Source: Neisseria sp. 83E34 (GTDB lineage Bacteria; Pseudomonadota; Gammaproteobacteria; Burkholderiales; Neisseriaceae). Taken from it: a stretch of DNA of 64,000 nt. Of the stretch, positions 8,248 to 16,711 are shown one piece after another. The DNA is taken from positions 1 through 64,000 of the forward strand of contig NZ_LGYH01000011.1 in assembly GCF_001308015.1 (NCBI RefSeq), written 5' to 3'. Position numbers and translations under genes: made by a program. Every line of letters begins with the position of its first letter. Within the stretch, counting starts at the first letter, position 1. Below the pieces are notes generated by a model. The model made no database searches and was not told where the DNA came from. It saw only the letters and a program-made list of their open reading frames with translations.

Positions 8248-8955
8248 TCAAAAAATTTTCAATTTGGATATTGCCAGCGTCCAGCAAAAAACGCTGCCGC
8301 TGCCCGAGCGGCGCAGCATTCGGGAACATTCGCGCAAAGTCTCGCCGCTGGTCAAAACATCGTCGATTAACAACACGTTACGTTCTTTAACACAGGCGTC
8401 AACCTGAAAAGCGCCGCGCACGTTTTTCTTGCGCGCCTCAAAAGGCAGGGTGCTTTGAGGCGCGGATGCCTGTCTGAAAACCGAATTGTGCGGCAACACC
8501 TGCCAGCCGTAAAGCTTTGCCAGCGCTTCGGCCAATTCGTCGCACTGATTAAACCCGCGAAACAGCCGCCGCTCGCGGCTCAAAGGCATGGCCAGCACGG
8601 CATCTATGCGCACATCATCCAGCCACGGCGGCGGCAATGACGCCATCAGCGACACCAGCGGCTCCGCCAACGAGCGGTCACGCCGATGCTTAAACCGGTG
8701 CAGAATGCCGCTCACCGGCGGCGCATATTCCACCGAAGCCCACAACCGCTCAAACGGCGGCGGCGCCTTCTGGCATTGCCCGCACACCGCCGCGCCCGCG
8801 CTGGTGCCGCCGCAGCGGGGGCACACATTGGCCGCATCCGAAGCCGACACGCGCAAGTCTTTCAGACAGGCACGGCACAATCCCTTATCCGCGCCAGAAT
8901 CGTGGCATAATAAGCAGGCTTCCGATTGCGGCAGCCTGAAAGAAAGAAAACCCAT
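8248..8955 (-). CDS. comF: ComF family protein (phosphoribosyltransferase-like)
   Basis: A 235-residue ComF-type protein, a family needed for natural transformation. The N terminus carries a Cys-rich zinc-binding segment: CLLCHDSG, CRAC, CPRCGG and CGQC. The C-terminal phosphoribosyltransferase fold ends with the PRPP-loop-like VLLIDDVLTSGETL. I start it at the ATG 8953-8955 because MGFLSFRLPQSEACLLC is family-like and GGGGGA precedes it; a Met 16 codons upstream is possible. That ATG overlaps the divergent bioH start (CATG). Two exact uptake sequences lie inside (8467-8478 and 8861-8872), read as FRQA and ACLK. Confidence 0.9.
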   Translation of the reverse strand: MGFLSFRLPQSEACLLCHDSGADKGLCRACLKDLRVSASDAANVCPRCGGTSAGAAVCGQCQKAPPPFERLWASVEYAPPVSGILHRFKHRRDRSLAEPLVSLMASLPPPWLDDVRIDAVLAMPLSRERRLFRGFNQCDELAEALAKLYGWQVLPHNSVFRQASAPQSTLPFEARKKNVRGAFQVDACVKERNVLLIDDVLTSGETLRECSRMLRRSGSGSVFCWTLAISKLKIF

Positions 8956-9709
8956 GACATCCCCCGTAAACCATCTTGTTTTAATCCACGGCTGGGCGGC
9001 CAACCGCCATGTGTTTGACGATTTGATTCCGCGCCTGCCCGAAAGCTGGCAGATTCAGGCGCTGGATTTGCCCGGCCACGGCCAAGCCCCGCTTGCAGGT
9101 CATTTCGACGTAATTGCCGCCGCCGACGCGCTGGCCGAACAAATCACCGAACCCGCCTGCCTGCTCGGCTGGTCGCTCGGCGGGCTGGTGTCGCTTCACA
9201 TCGCCCACCGCCATCCCGAAAAAGTGCGCGCGCTCTGCCTAACCGCCAGCTTCGCCAAATTCTGCGCCGGGCCCGATTATCCCGAAGGCTTGAACAACCC
9301 CGCTTTAGCCAAAATGATTGAATTGTTTCAACAAGACTACCATAAATATATGAAACAATTTCTACAGTTGCAATTTTTATACGCAAAAGACCAACACAGC
9401 ATTCTGGAAAAAGTGTTGCCCGACATCGTAAAACACGGCGCGCCCGCCGCCCTGCAAAGCGCGCTCGACGCACTGGCCGAAGCCGACGCCCGCGCATTCC
9501 TGCCCCAGTTGCCGCAGCCCGCCTGCCTGATTTACGGCGGCAAAGACACCATCACGCCGCCGCGCATGGGCAGCTACCTTCAGCGCCACCTGCCCAACGC
9601 CCAAATGCACACGCTCGAAAAAGCCGCACACGCGCCGTTTCTGAGCCACGCCGACGAATTTGCCCGATTGCTCAAAGCATTTGCAACGCAACAATCCATG
9701 CCTGTCTGA
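8954..9709 (+). CDS. bioH: Pimeloyl-ACP methyl ester esterase BioH
   Basis: A 251-residue alpha/beta hydrolase that removes the methyl group from pimeloyl-ACP methyl ester, ending the BioC-protected synthesis of the biotin precursor. The nucleophile is Ser74 in GWSLGG, with Asp198 in GGKDTITP and His226 in AAHAPF; HGW near the start forms the oxyanion hole. The start overlaps that of comF. An uptake sequence supplies the last three codons and the stop (Met-Pro-Val-stop). bioC follows 13 bp later, forming an operon. Confidence 0.93.
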   Translation: MTSPVNHLVLIHGWAANRHVFDDLIPRLPESWQIQALDLPGHGQAPLAGHFDVIAAADALAEQITEPACLLGWSLGGLVSLHIAHRHPEKVRALCLTASFAKFCAGPDYPEGLNNPALAKMIELFQQDYHKYMKQFLQLQFLYAKDQHSILEKVLPDIVKHGAPAALQSALDALAEADARAFLPQLPQPACLIYGGKDTITPPRMGSYLQRHLPNAQMHTLEKAAHAPFLSHADEFARLLKAFATQQSMPV

Positions 9710-9722
9710 AAAAGCACACACC

Positions 9723-10517
9723 ATGAACCCGACCGACCGCTGGCTGATACACCGCCATCTTGCCCAAAACACCGACGAGCGCCTGCAACTGGTACGCAAC
9801 ACGCCGCAACACATCCTGCTTGTCGGTGCCGACCACGACGAAACCCGCAAGCTGCTTGCCGCGCGCTATCCCAAAGCCGCCTTCAGCGAATACGACCCGC
9901 GCCAAGCATTTTTAGACGAAGCCGCCGCCGCACGCAAAACCGGCTTCTTCGCCAAGCTTGCCGGCAAAAGCGTACCCCAACATTGCCAAAGCCTTACCGT
10001 GCCTTTGCCCGAAGTCGCCGCCGATATGCTGTTTGCCAACCTCAGCCTGATTACCGCTTCCGAACCGCTGCCCGTGCTGAAAAACTGGGCACACGCGCTC
10101 AAGCCCAACGGCCTGCTCTTTTTCACCCACTTCGGCATCGACAGCCTGCAAAACCTCAATGCCTGTCTGAAACAAGCCGGCATCAGCGTGGAAGCGCCCA
10201 TGCTGTTTGATATGCACGATTTGGGCGACATGCTGCTCGAATGCGGCTTTTACGACCCCGTTACCGATACCGCCAAGCTCGAGCTCTCCTACACCAGCGC
10301 CCAAACCTTCTGGCAGGATATGGACACACTGGGCATTTGGGCGTCGCTCACCTTCAGCGACGAAGCCGCCGCCCGCGCCTTAGTTGAGCAGCAAATCGCC
10401 GCAGGCCGTTTCAGCATCACACTCGAAACCGTGTACGGCCACGCCGTGAAAAAAACCGTGCTGCCCGAAGGCGCCAGCCCCGTGCAGTTTTACCCGAAAA
10501 TGCCCGGCAAAGCTTGA
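9723..10517 (+). CDS. bioC: Malonyl-ACP O-methyltransferase BioC-like protein
   Basis: A 264-residue class I methyltransferase placed directly after bioH, as expected for the enzyme that methylates malonyl-ACP to prime pimelate synthesis. The start MNPTDRWLIHRHLAQNT resembles betaproteobacterial BioC. The SAM motif I region reads ILLVGADHDET rather than the usual D/E-x-G-x-G-x-G loop. Motif II lies near AAFSEYDP, and a motif IV-like DMLFANLSL segment is followed by LKPNGLLFFTHFG. An exact uptake sequence (10160-10171) is read as ACLK. The name rests as much on context as on motifs. Confidence 0.75.
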   Translation: MNPTDRWLIHRHLAQNTDERLQLVRNTPQHILLVGADHDETRKLLAARYPKAAFSEYDPRQAFLDEAAAARKTGFFAKLAGKSVPQHCQSLTVPLPEVAADMLFANLSLITASEPLPVLKNWAHALKPNGLLFFTHFGIDSLQNLNACLKQAGISVEAPMLFDMHDLGDMLLECGFYDPVTDTAKLELSYTSAQTFWQDMDTLGIWASLTFSDEAAARALVEQQIAAGRFSITLETVYGHAVKKTVLPEGASPVQFYPKMPGKA

Positions 10518-10527
10518 AAGCAGGCTT

Positions 10528-10564
10528 TTCAGACAGGCATCCGCCCCAGCCATGCCTGTCTGAA
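10528..10564 (+). terminator. Uptake-sequence inverted pair after bioC
   Basis: Complement copy at 10528-10539 and forward copy at 10553-10564 flank a 13-nt loop, starting 11 bp after the bioC stop. Confidence 0.6.
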
Positions 10565-10615
10565 ACCGCCCTTTGCTCTTACATTATCTTAAAATGATTT
10601 GACCATAAACCCGCT

Positions 10616-10655
10616 TTCAGACAGGCATCGGCACACCTTATAATGCCTGCCTGAA
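10616..10655 (+). terminator. Second, imperfect uptake-sequence pair
   Basis: An exact copy at 10616-10627 faces a one-mismatch copy (TGCCTGCCTGAA, 10644-10655). It lies between bioC and the patatin gene, and may be only an uptake site. Confidence 0.4.
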
Positions 10656-10749
10656 AAAACCTGCGCGCAAAACCGCCATTCCCGGCAGGGCGGCCGCAGA
10701 CACACTTTCCCCTCGTTTCGCCCAAACACACCGACACAGGAATTCAAAT

Positions 10750-11643
10750 ATGCATTTAAGGTTCAACCGCCGTGTCTTACTCCTTACCCTCGGCACCCTC
10801 ATCCTCAGCGGCTGCCAAATCGGCCGCAAAACACCGCCCGCACCCCAGCCGACAGCCAAGCCCAAAGCCATCATCGGCCTCGCACTCGGCGGCGGCGCAG
10901 CCAAAGGCTTTGCCCATATCGGCGTGATTAAAGTATTGAAGCAGCACAATATTCCCGTAAACGTCGTAACCGGCACCAGCGCCGGCGCCATCGTCGGCAG
11001 CCTTTATGCCTCTGGCATGTCGCCCGACCGCCTCGAATTGGAAGCCGAAATCCTCAGCCAAGCCGATTTGGTTGACCTCACCTTGTCTACCCGCGGCGTC
11101 ATCAAAGGCGAAAAACTGCAAAACTACATCAACCGCAAAGTCGGCAACCGCCCTCTGCAAAACCTGCCGGTTAAATTCGCCGCCATCGCCACCGACTTCA
11201 ACTCGGGCAAAAGCGTAGCTTTCAACACCGGCAACACCGGCCAAGCCGTGCGCGCCTCCGCCAGCATCCCCAATATTTTCCTGCCCGCCGAAATCGGCAA
11301 ACGCCAATATGTTGACGGCGGCCTCTCCGCCCCCGTGCCCGTTACCGCCGCCAGAGAGCAAGGCGCCAACTTTGTGATTGCAGTGGATATCTCCGCCAAA
11401 CCGGCCAAGCTCGAAAACGGCTCGGGCTTTTTCGACTACCTCGACCAAAGCCTCAACATCATGAGCGCCCCCGCGCTGGAATACCAACTGCGCCAAGCCA
11501 ACGTGGTAATCAAGCCGCAAGTGCAAAAGCTCGGTTCGGTAGGCGGCTTCGACCAAAAAAACCAAGCCATCAAACTCGGCGAACAAGCCGCACTGGCCGC
11601 GTTGCCGGAAATCAAGAAAAAACTGGCGGCTTACCGCTATTAA
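10750..11643 (+). CDS. Patatin-like phospholipase family lipoprotein
   Basis: A 297-residue predicted lipoprotein: signal peptide MHLRFNRRVLLLTLGTLILSGC with lipobox LSGC, acylated at Cys22. The patatin domain has the glycine-rich oxyanion loop LALGGGAAKGFAHIG, the nucleophile elbow GTSAG near residue 78 and the catalytic Asp in DGG near 189, so the Ser-Asp dyad is intact. The closest named relative is the RssA/NTE family, which hydrolyses acyl esters; the lipid substrate is unknown. AGGAATTC precedes the ATG. It appears monocistronic. Confidence 0.9.
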   Translation: MHLRFNRRVLLLTLGTLILSGCQIGRKTPPAPQPTAKPKAIIGLALGGGAAKGFAHIGVIKVLKQHNIPVNVVTGTSAGAIVGSLYASGMSPDRLELEAEILSQADLVDLTLSTRGVIKGEKLQNYINRKVGNRPLQNLPVKFAAIATDFNSGKSVAFNTGNTGQAVRASASIPNIFLPAEIGKRQYVDGGLSAPVPVTAAREQGANFVIAVDISAKPAKLENGSGFFDYLDQSLNIMSAPALEYQLRQANVVIKPQVQKLGSVGGFDQKNQAIKLGEQAALAALPEIKKKLAAYRY

Positions 11644-11665
11644 CCGCCGCCTGCAACAGCAAACA

Positions 11666-11696
11666 TGCCTGTCTGAAAAAGTATTTCAAACAGGCA
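11666..11696 (+). terminator. Imperfect uptake-sequence hairpin
   Basis: An exact forward copy (11666-11677) faces a one-mismatch complement (TTCAAACAGGCA, 11685-11696), shortly after the patatin gene. Confidence 0.55.
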
Positions 11697-11775
11697 TTCT
11701 CTTTACCCGCCGCACAGACAAAGCCCCTGAAATCCAGTACAATACCCGCCTGAATTTTTTAACGAAAAGAACATC

Positions 11776-12879
11776 ATGGAAGCCGAAATCATCAACCAGC
11801 TCAACAACACCTTAGACGATCTCGAACAGCGCAGCGCCGATATCCGCGTTTACCTGGATTACCAAGGCAAAAAAGACCGCCTGGAAGAAGTCATCGGCCT
11901 TTCCGAAGACCCTGATTTGTGGAACGACCCGAAAAAAGCGCAGGAAATCGGCAAAGAGCGAAAAATTCTCGAAGGCATCGTGCTCACGCTGGATTCCATC
12001 GGCAGCGGCATCGAAGACAACCGCATGCTGATTGAAATGGCAGTGGAAGAAAACGACGAAGCCGGTTTTGCCGCCGTGCAAGAAGACGTGGCCGCGCTGG
12101 AAGCCCAAATGGCCGAGCTTGAATTCAAGCGTATGTTTAACCAGCCGGCAGATGCCAACAACTGCTTCATCGACATCACTGCCGGCGCAGGCGGCACGGA
12201 AGCGGAAGACTGGGCAGGCATGCTTTTGCGCATGTACAGCCGCTACGGCGAGCGCAAAGGCTTCAAGCTGGAAATTTTGGAAGAAGACGAAGGCGAAATC
12301 GCCGGCATCAACCGCGCCACCATCAAACTCGAAGGCGAATACGCCTACGGCCTGTTGCGCACCGAAACCGGCATCCACCGCCTGGTACGCTATTCGCCTT
12401 TCGACTCCAACAACAAGCGCCACACCTCGTTTGCCTCCGTATTCGTGTATCCCGAAGTGGACGACAGCATCGAAATCGAAATCAATCCCGCCGATTTGCG
12501 CATCGACACCTACCGCGCATCCGGCGCGGGCGGCCAGCACATCAATAAAACCGATTCCGCCGTGCGCATCACCCACGAGCCGACGGGCATCGTAGTGCAA
12601 TGCCAAAACGACCGTTCGCAACACGCCAACAAAGCCGCCGCAATGGATATGCTGAAATCCAAATTGTTCGAGCTGGAAATGCGCAAGCGCAACGAAGAAA
12701 AGCAATCGCTGGAAGAGAGTAAGTCCGACGTGGGCTGGGGCCACCAAATCCGCTCTTATGTCTTTGATTCCTCACGCATCAAAGACTTGCGTACCGGCCA
12801 CGAAGTGGGCAACATCAAAGCCGTGATGGACGGCGACTTGGACGGCTTCATCGAAGCCAGTCTGAAACAAGGCGTGTGA
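11776..12879 (+). CDS. prfB: Peptide chain release factor 2
   Basis: A 367-residue RF2 that releases proteins at UGA and UAA stops. The stop-reading tripeptide is SPF ([11 protein letters not shown]) and the catalytic loop is [15 protein letters not shown]. The frame is continuous from the ATG at 11776. Where many bacteria have an in-frame UGA and a +1 programmed frameshift (after codon 25 in E. coli), this gene reads Tyr-Leu-Asp-Tyr as TAC CTG GAT TAC, so no autoregulatory frameshift is present. It follows the patatin gene after a hairpin and is probably transcribed on its own. Confidence 0.96.
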   Translation: MEAEIINQLNNTLDDLEQRSADIRVYLDYQGKKDRLEEVIGLSEDPDLWNDPKKAQEIGKERKILEGIVLTLDSIGSGIEDNRMLIEMAVEENDEAGFAAVQEDVAALEAQMAELEFKRMFNQPADANNCFIDITAGAGGTEAEDWAGMLLRMYSRYGERKGFKLEILEEDEGEIAGINRATIKLEGEYAYGLLRTETGIHRLVRYSPFDSNNKRHTSFASVFVYPEVDDSIEIEINPADLRIDTYRASGAGGQHINKTDSAVRITHEPTGIVVQCQNDRSQHANKAAAMDMLKSKLFELEMRKRNEEKQSLEESKSDVGWGHQIRSYVFDSSRIKDLRTGHEVGNIKAVMDGDLDGFIEASLKQGV

Positions 12880-12969
12880 TCGGATACTGCCGCGCAAGAC
12901 CTCCGTCCACCGCTTGGCTAAAGATTCAAACCCCAACATGCCTGTCTGAAAACTGTGGAGGAAACGCTC

Positions 12970-13386
12970 ATGGTTTATTGGTTTATCGCCGCAGCATTGG
13001 TGCTGATTCTCGAATTGTTTATCGGCACGATTTACCTGATGGTGGTAAGCGCCGCCCTGTTTGGCGCGGGCATCGCGGTTTGGCTGTTTGACAATCCGAC
13101 TGCCGGCATCATCACCGCCGCCGTATTGTCTGCCGTGGGAATTTGGTGGACACACGGTTGGATTGCCCGCCACCGCCGCTCCGCCCGCGAAGAAACCGCC
13201 CGCAATGATTTGGATATCGGTCAGAGCGTTCAAATCATGCGCCACTTAGGCGGCGGGCTGTACGAAGTGCATTACCGCGGCACCGTCTGGCAGGCGCAGG
13301 CAGAAAATGCGGCGGCCGAAGCCTCCCCGCGCACCGCGGTAATTACCGGCAAAAACGGTAATCTCCTGATTATCCACCTGCACTAA
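12970..13386 (+). CDS. NfeD family membrane protein
   Basis: A 138-residue NfeD-type protein: two or three hydrophobic segments in the first 60 residues (VYWFIAAALVLILELFIGTIYLM and following) and a C-terminal OB-like domain with LDIGQSVQI and YRGTVWQAQ. The ATG at 12970 is preferred over an upstream GTG at 12955 because GGAGG lies 8 nt before it. The stomatin gene starts 13 bp downstream. NfeD proteins are commonly encoded with SPFH proteins and thought to support membrane microdomain organisation. Confidence 0.88.
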   Translation: MVYWFIAAALVLILELFIGTIYLMVVSAALFGAGIAVWLFDNPTAGIITAAVLSAVGIWWTHGWIARHRRSAREETARNDLDIGQSVQIMRHLGGGLYEVHYRGTVWQAQAENAAAEASPRTAVITGKNGNLLIIHLH

Positions 13387-13399
13387 GAAAGGAGCTCCT

Positions 13400-14368
13400 A
13401 TGGACTTTGATTTTTTCATCAGCTTCCCCATACTGCTGCTTATCGCCGTTATCGTATTCGGCTTCAAATCCTTCATCGTGGTTCCGCAACAAGAAGCCTA
13501 TGTGGTGGAGCGTTTGGGCCGTTTTCACAAAGTGTTGAACCCCGGCCTCAGCATCCTGATTCCTTTCATCGACCGCGTGGCCTACAAGCACACACTGAAA
13601 GAAATTCCGCTCGATGTGCCGAGCCAAGTCTGCATCACGCGCGACAACACCCAGCTCACGGTTGACGGCATCATTTACTTCCAAGTAACCGATCCCAAAC
13701 TCGCCTCATACGGCTCCAGCAACTACATCATGGCCATCACCCAGCTTGCCCAAACCACGCTGCGCTCGGTTATCGGCCGCATGGAGTTAGACCGAACCTT
13801 TGAAGAGCGCGACGAAATCAACAGCATCGTTGTGGCCGCGCTGGATGAAGCCGCCGTATCCTGGGGCGTGAAAGTATTGCGCTACGAAATCAAAGATTTG
13901 GTGCCGCCGCAAGAAATCCTGCGTGCCATGCAGGCGCAAATCACCGCCGAACGCGAAAAACGCGCCCGCATCGCCGAATCGGAAGGCCGCAAAATCGAGC
14001 AGATCAATCTCGCCAGCGGCCAACGCGAAGCAGAAATCCAGCAGTCCGAAGGTGAAATGCAAGCCGCCATCAACGAATCCAACGGCGACAAAATCGCCCG
14101 CATCAACCGCGCACAAGGCGAAGCCGAAGCCTTGCGCTTGGTGGCCGAAGCCAATGCCGATGCCATCCGTAAAATCGCCGACGCCCTGCAAACCCCGGGC
14201 GGCAACGAAGCCGTGAACCTGAAAGTGGCCGAGCAATATGTGGAAGCCTTCGGCAAACTGGCCAAAGAAAACAATACGCTGATTATGCCCGCCAACGTGG
14301 CTGACATAGCAAGTTTGGTTTCCTCCGGCCTGAAAATTGTGGAAGGCAATAAAACCGTTTCGAAATAA
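13400..14368 (+). CDS. SPFH/stomatin family protein (QmcA-like)
   Basis: A 322-residue stomatin/prohibitin-like protein. An N-terminal transmembrane segment (about 5-22, FISFPILLLIAVIVFGF) is followed by the PHB/SPFH domain (VPQQEAYVVERLGRFHKVLNPG through about residue 190) and a long charged, Ala/Glu-rich coiled coil (about 195-275) that mediates oligomerisation. AAGGAG precedes the ATG. With the adjacent NfeD gene it forms the conserved pair linked to membrane microdomains and quality control of membrane proteins. Confidence 0.92.
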   Translation: MDFDFFISFPILLLIAVIVFGFKSFIVVPQQEAYVVERLGRFHKVLNPGLSILIPFIDRVAYKHTLKEIPLDVPSQVCITRDNTQLTVDGIIYFQVTDPKLASYGSSNYIMAITQLAQTTLRSVIGRMELDRTFEERDEINSIVVAALDEAAVSWGVKVLRYEIKDLVPPQEILRAMQAQITAEREKRARIAESEGRKIEQINLASGQREAEIQQSEGEMQAAINESNGDKIARINRAQGEAEALRLVAEANADAIRKIADALQTPGGNEAVNLKVAEQYVEAFGKLAKENNTLIMPANVADIASLVSSGLKIVEGNKTVSK

Positions 14369-14388
14369 AGCCTTATTGCAAACACCCA

Positions 14389-14429
14389 TGCCTGTCTGAA
14401 AACTATTCCGCATTGTTTTCAGACAGGCA
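14389..14429 (+). terminator. Uptake-sequence inverted pair after the stomatin gene
   Basis: Forward copy at 14389-14400 and complement at 14418-14429 with a 17-nt loop, starting 20 bp after the stop codon. Confidence 0.55.
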
Positions 14430-14486
14430 TTGATCATGAAATAATCCAACACCAACCATTCAACAACATTTACAGGAAAACACCTT

Positions 14487-15143
14487 ATGAAAAAAGAAAA
14501 AACCTACATTTATCAAGATTTCAGCAAGCTGACTCGTTTCACACTGTCTGCTATTTGGTCGGTGATCGCCATATACATCATAGTCGGCCTTATGTTGGTA
14601 CCGATACTGCTGCTCATACATTCAGCCTCCGGCCTGATTGCTTTGGATCAAAGTTGGTGGGCAATTTTTGAAAAAGTAGAACCCTTTTTTAGTCCGCTGG
14701 ATCTGCTATTGGCCTTATTTTTCCTAACATCGGCTATTCTAGTTTGCTGCTGGCTGTATCGCGCCGCAGCCAACGCCCGCGCGCTGGGTGCAGAAATGAG
14801 CATCAAACCCGGCTGGGCTGTGGGCAGCTTTTTTATCCCTTTTCTCAACTTGATCATGCCCTATCAAGCCACCAAAGAAATATGGCTGCATGCCGCGCCA
14901 GGCAACAAGCCTTCAGCCGTTTTGGTCAACATTTGGTGGATAACTTGGCTGATCGGTTCGATTGGGGAAAGAATCATTCATAGAGCAGAAAGCCATTTAG
15001 AAAGCGCAGACCTCACTTTGCCTATTTACCTTAATTTGGCCTTCTTGATATGTATGCTGATTAGCGCTTACTGCCTCACCAAAATTGTTCGGGGCACCCA
15101 AAATCACCAAGCTTTGCTGGCAGCCTGCAAAAAAGTCGGCTGA
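14487..15143 (+). CDS. DUF4328 domain-containing membrane protein
   Basis: A 218-residue inner membrane protein with about five hydrophobic segments (roughly 22-45, 68-90, 110-130, 145-160 and 178-200). The DUF4328 hallmark is WLYRAAANARALGAE followed by KPGWAVGSFFIPFLNLIMP and YQATKEIW. The function of the family is unknown. CAGGAAA precedes the ATG. It ends in a convergent arrangement with the next minus-strand lipoprotein gene, sharing a hairpin. Confidence 0.85.
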   Translation: MKKEKTYIYQDFSKLTRFTLSAIWSVIAIYIIVGLMLVPILLLIHSASGLIALDQSWWAIFEKVEPFFSPLDLLLALFFLTSAILVCCWLYRAAANARALGAEMSIKPGWAVGSFFIPFLNLIMPYQATKEIWLHAAPGNKPSAVLVNIWWITWLIGSIGERIIHRAESHLESADLTLPIYLNLAFLICMLISAYCLTKIVRGTQNHQALLAACKKVG

Positions 15144-15168
15144 AAACCGAGCATTGCATAAAGCGAAA

Positions 15169-15197
15169 TGCCTGTCTGAAAAGGTTTCAGACAGGCA
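15169..15197. terminator. Shared bidirectional uptake-sequence terminator
   Basis: Exact inverted pair (15169-15180 and 15186-15197) with a 5-nt loop, between the convergent DUF4328 and YecR-like genes. Confidence 0.75.
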
Positions 15198-15217
15198 TTT
15201 TCCATCACAACAACTGT

Positions 15218-15601
15218 TCATTTTTTCTTGCTTTTCTGCTTACCCGTTTTCTTGGCTGTTTCTTTTTTGGCCGGCGCCGGATATTCGCCGCACAAATATT
15301 CATAAGTGGTGCGTGTTACCGAGCAGGTGCCGATCATGCCTCCTTTGCGTACACATTCGCTGCGCGATCCTTGCACGCGGGCGGCTTTTTGAAAACCGAG
15401 TTGGCGGCATCGTTTGTCAGCCATCAGCTGCGGACTGGCCTGCCCTGCCCTCGCATTCTGAAATTCGGCATGGTCGTAAGAAAGGTAAACAATGCCTTTT
15501 TTGGCATCGCCGCCGCGATATTGCCATTGCACAGGCGTGTTTTTGTGGGCGCAGGCCGAGGCAAACAGCAATAAAAACAAAGAAAGTGTGCGTGTTTTCA
15601 T
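15218..15601 (-). CDS. YecR-like lipoprotein
   Basis: A 127-residue predicted lipoprotein: signal MKTRTLSLFLLLFASAC with the lipid-modified Cys17. The body resembles the YecR-like family: GIVYLSYDHAEFQ, MADKRCRQLGF, then paired Cys residues up to YEYLCGEY, suggesting disulfides. The last 17 residues are Lys-rich (KKETAKKTGKQKSKKK). Its role is unknown. An uptake sequence lies within four bases of the ATG and leaves no clear Shine-Dalgarno site. Confidence 0.72.
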   Translation of the reverse strand: MKTRTLSLFLLLFASACAHKNTPVQWQYRGGDAKKGIVYLSYDHAEFQNARAGQASPQLMADKRCRQLGFQKAARVQGSRSECVRKGGMIGTCSVTRTTYEYLCGEYPAPAKKETAKKTGKQKSKKK

Positions 15602-15652
15602 GTTTCAGACAGGCATATATTTCTCGTTAAACCACTTACACAGTAACTGCGC

Positions 15653-15715
15653 CGTTATGCTCGGGCTTGGCCCGAATATAATAACGGATATACTTTTTTA
15701 AGTTGGTTCACTATA
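15653..15715 (-). repeat. Small dispersed repeat, copy B (with TATAGTGAA end)
   Basis: Read on the minus strand, it starts TATAGTGAACCAACTT and ends in a palindrome-like stretch CGTTAT...TCGGG...CCCGAGCATAACG. The same order of blocks recurs at 52996-53056, giving two diverged copies of one intergenic element. A role as a mini transposable element is inferred. Confidence 0.6.
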
Positions 15716-15771
15716 TTTATTTTAAATATTCATTATAAATTGAATATTTTCAAATATGCCAAAACATCCAC

Positions 15772-16638
15772 CTAACGGCTCAATTCATCGGTAATCCGCT
15801 GCAAAAATGCCAACCGCCCAGGGCGGATTTCACCACTCTCGGCCGCCGCTTTTACCGCGCAGCCCGGTTCTTGACGGTGGGTGCAGTTATGAAAGCGACA
15901 TTGTCCGACCAGGTGGCGCATATCGGGAAAATAATGCAGCAAGTCGGGCGCGTTGAGGTGGAACAAACCGAATTCCTGCAGTCCGGGTGAATCAATCAGC
16001 TTGCTTTCTTCATCCAAATCATAAAGTTGTGCGTGCGTTGTGGTGTGCCTGCCTGAATCAAGGGCGGTGGAAATATCGCCGGTGCGTGCAATATCCCGCC
16101 CCAAAAGCGCATTGGTCAGCGTGGATTTGCCCATACCGGATTGGCCGAGAAAAATCGAGGTTTGCCCTTGCAGCGCGGGTTTTAAGGCTTCGACATTTTC
16201 CAGAGCGCTCACTTCGTAAACCGGATAACCCAGCGTTTCATAAAAACGCAGTTTTTCGCGCCAGGCGGCAGTTTCGGGCAAATCGGCTTTGTTCAACACG
16301 ATAAAAGGCTCGATGCCGCCTGCTTCGGCCGCCAGCAATGCGCGTTGCAGCAACATTTCGTTGGGCGAAGGCACGGCGGCCAACACGATAAACAGGCGGC
16401 TCACATTGGCAGCGATCAGCTTGGTTTTCCAGGCGTCTTTGCGGTAAAGCAGGCTCTGGCGCGGCAGATAGTCTTCTATCACCACTTGCTCGGCATTTTG
16501 CGGAATGATGCGCACAAAATCGCCACAGGCGAAATCCACGCGCTTTTTGCGGGTAGTGGCGTCGTAAACGGAGCCGTCGTCGGTGCGCACGGTGTAACGG
16601 CGGCCGTAGCTGGCGATGATTTGGGCGGTGTCGGTCAT
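15772..16638 (-). CDS. rsgA: Ribosome small subunit-dependent GTPase A
   Basis: RsgA (288 residues from the preferred start MTDTAQIIASYG) is a late 30S assembly GTPase. It has an N-terminal OB fold, then a circularly permuted GTPase domain in the order G4 NKADL, G1 GQSGMGKSTL and G3 DSPG, then a C-terminal zinc finger (CRFHNCTHRQEPGC). The Met ten codons upstream lacks family support. It is separated from cyaY upstream by an uptake-sequence hairpin. Confidence 0.95.
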   Translation of the reverse strand: MTDTAQIIASYGRRYTVRTDDGSVYDATTRKKRVDFACGDFVRIIPQNAEQVVIEDYLPRQSLLYRKDAWKTKLIAANVSRLFIVLAAVPSPNEMLLQRALLAAEAGGIEPFIVLNKADLPETAAWREKLRFYETLGYPVYEVSALENVEALKPALQGQTSIFLGQSGMGKSTLTNALLGRDIARTGDISTALDSGRHTTTHAQLYDLDEESKLIDSPGLQEFGLFHLNAPDLLHYFPDMRHLVGQCRFHNCTHRQEPGCAVKAAAESGEIRPGRLAFLQRITDELSR

Positions 16639-16670
16639 AAAGTGTTTTGGGCAACCATAGGTAAACAAAA

Positions 16671-16700
16671 TGCCTGTCTGAAACCTCTTTCAGACAGGCA
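16671..16700 (-). terminator. Uptake-sequence hairpin after cyaY
   Basis: Exact inverted pair (16671-16682 and 16689-16700), 6-nt loop, 11 bp after the minus-strand cyaY stop. Confidence 0.7.
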
Positions 16701-16711
16701 TAACTGCATCG

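Noticed and set aside
8929-8940. CGGCAGCCTGAA, near the Kingella uptake dialect
   Set aside because: One mismatch and inside comF coding sequence, so chance is likely.
11776-12879. prfB programmed frameshift
   Set aside because: The expected UGA site is replaced by a sense codon, so it is not annotated as a feature.
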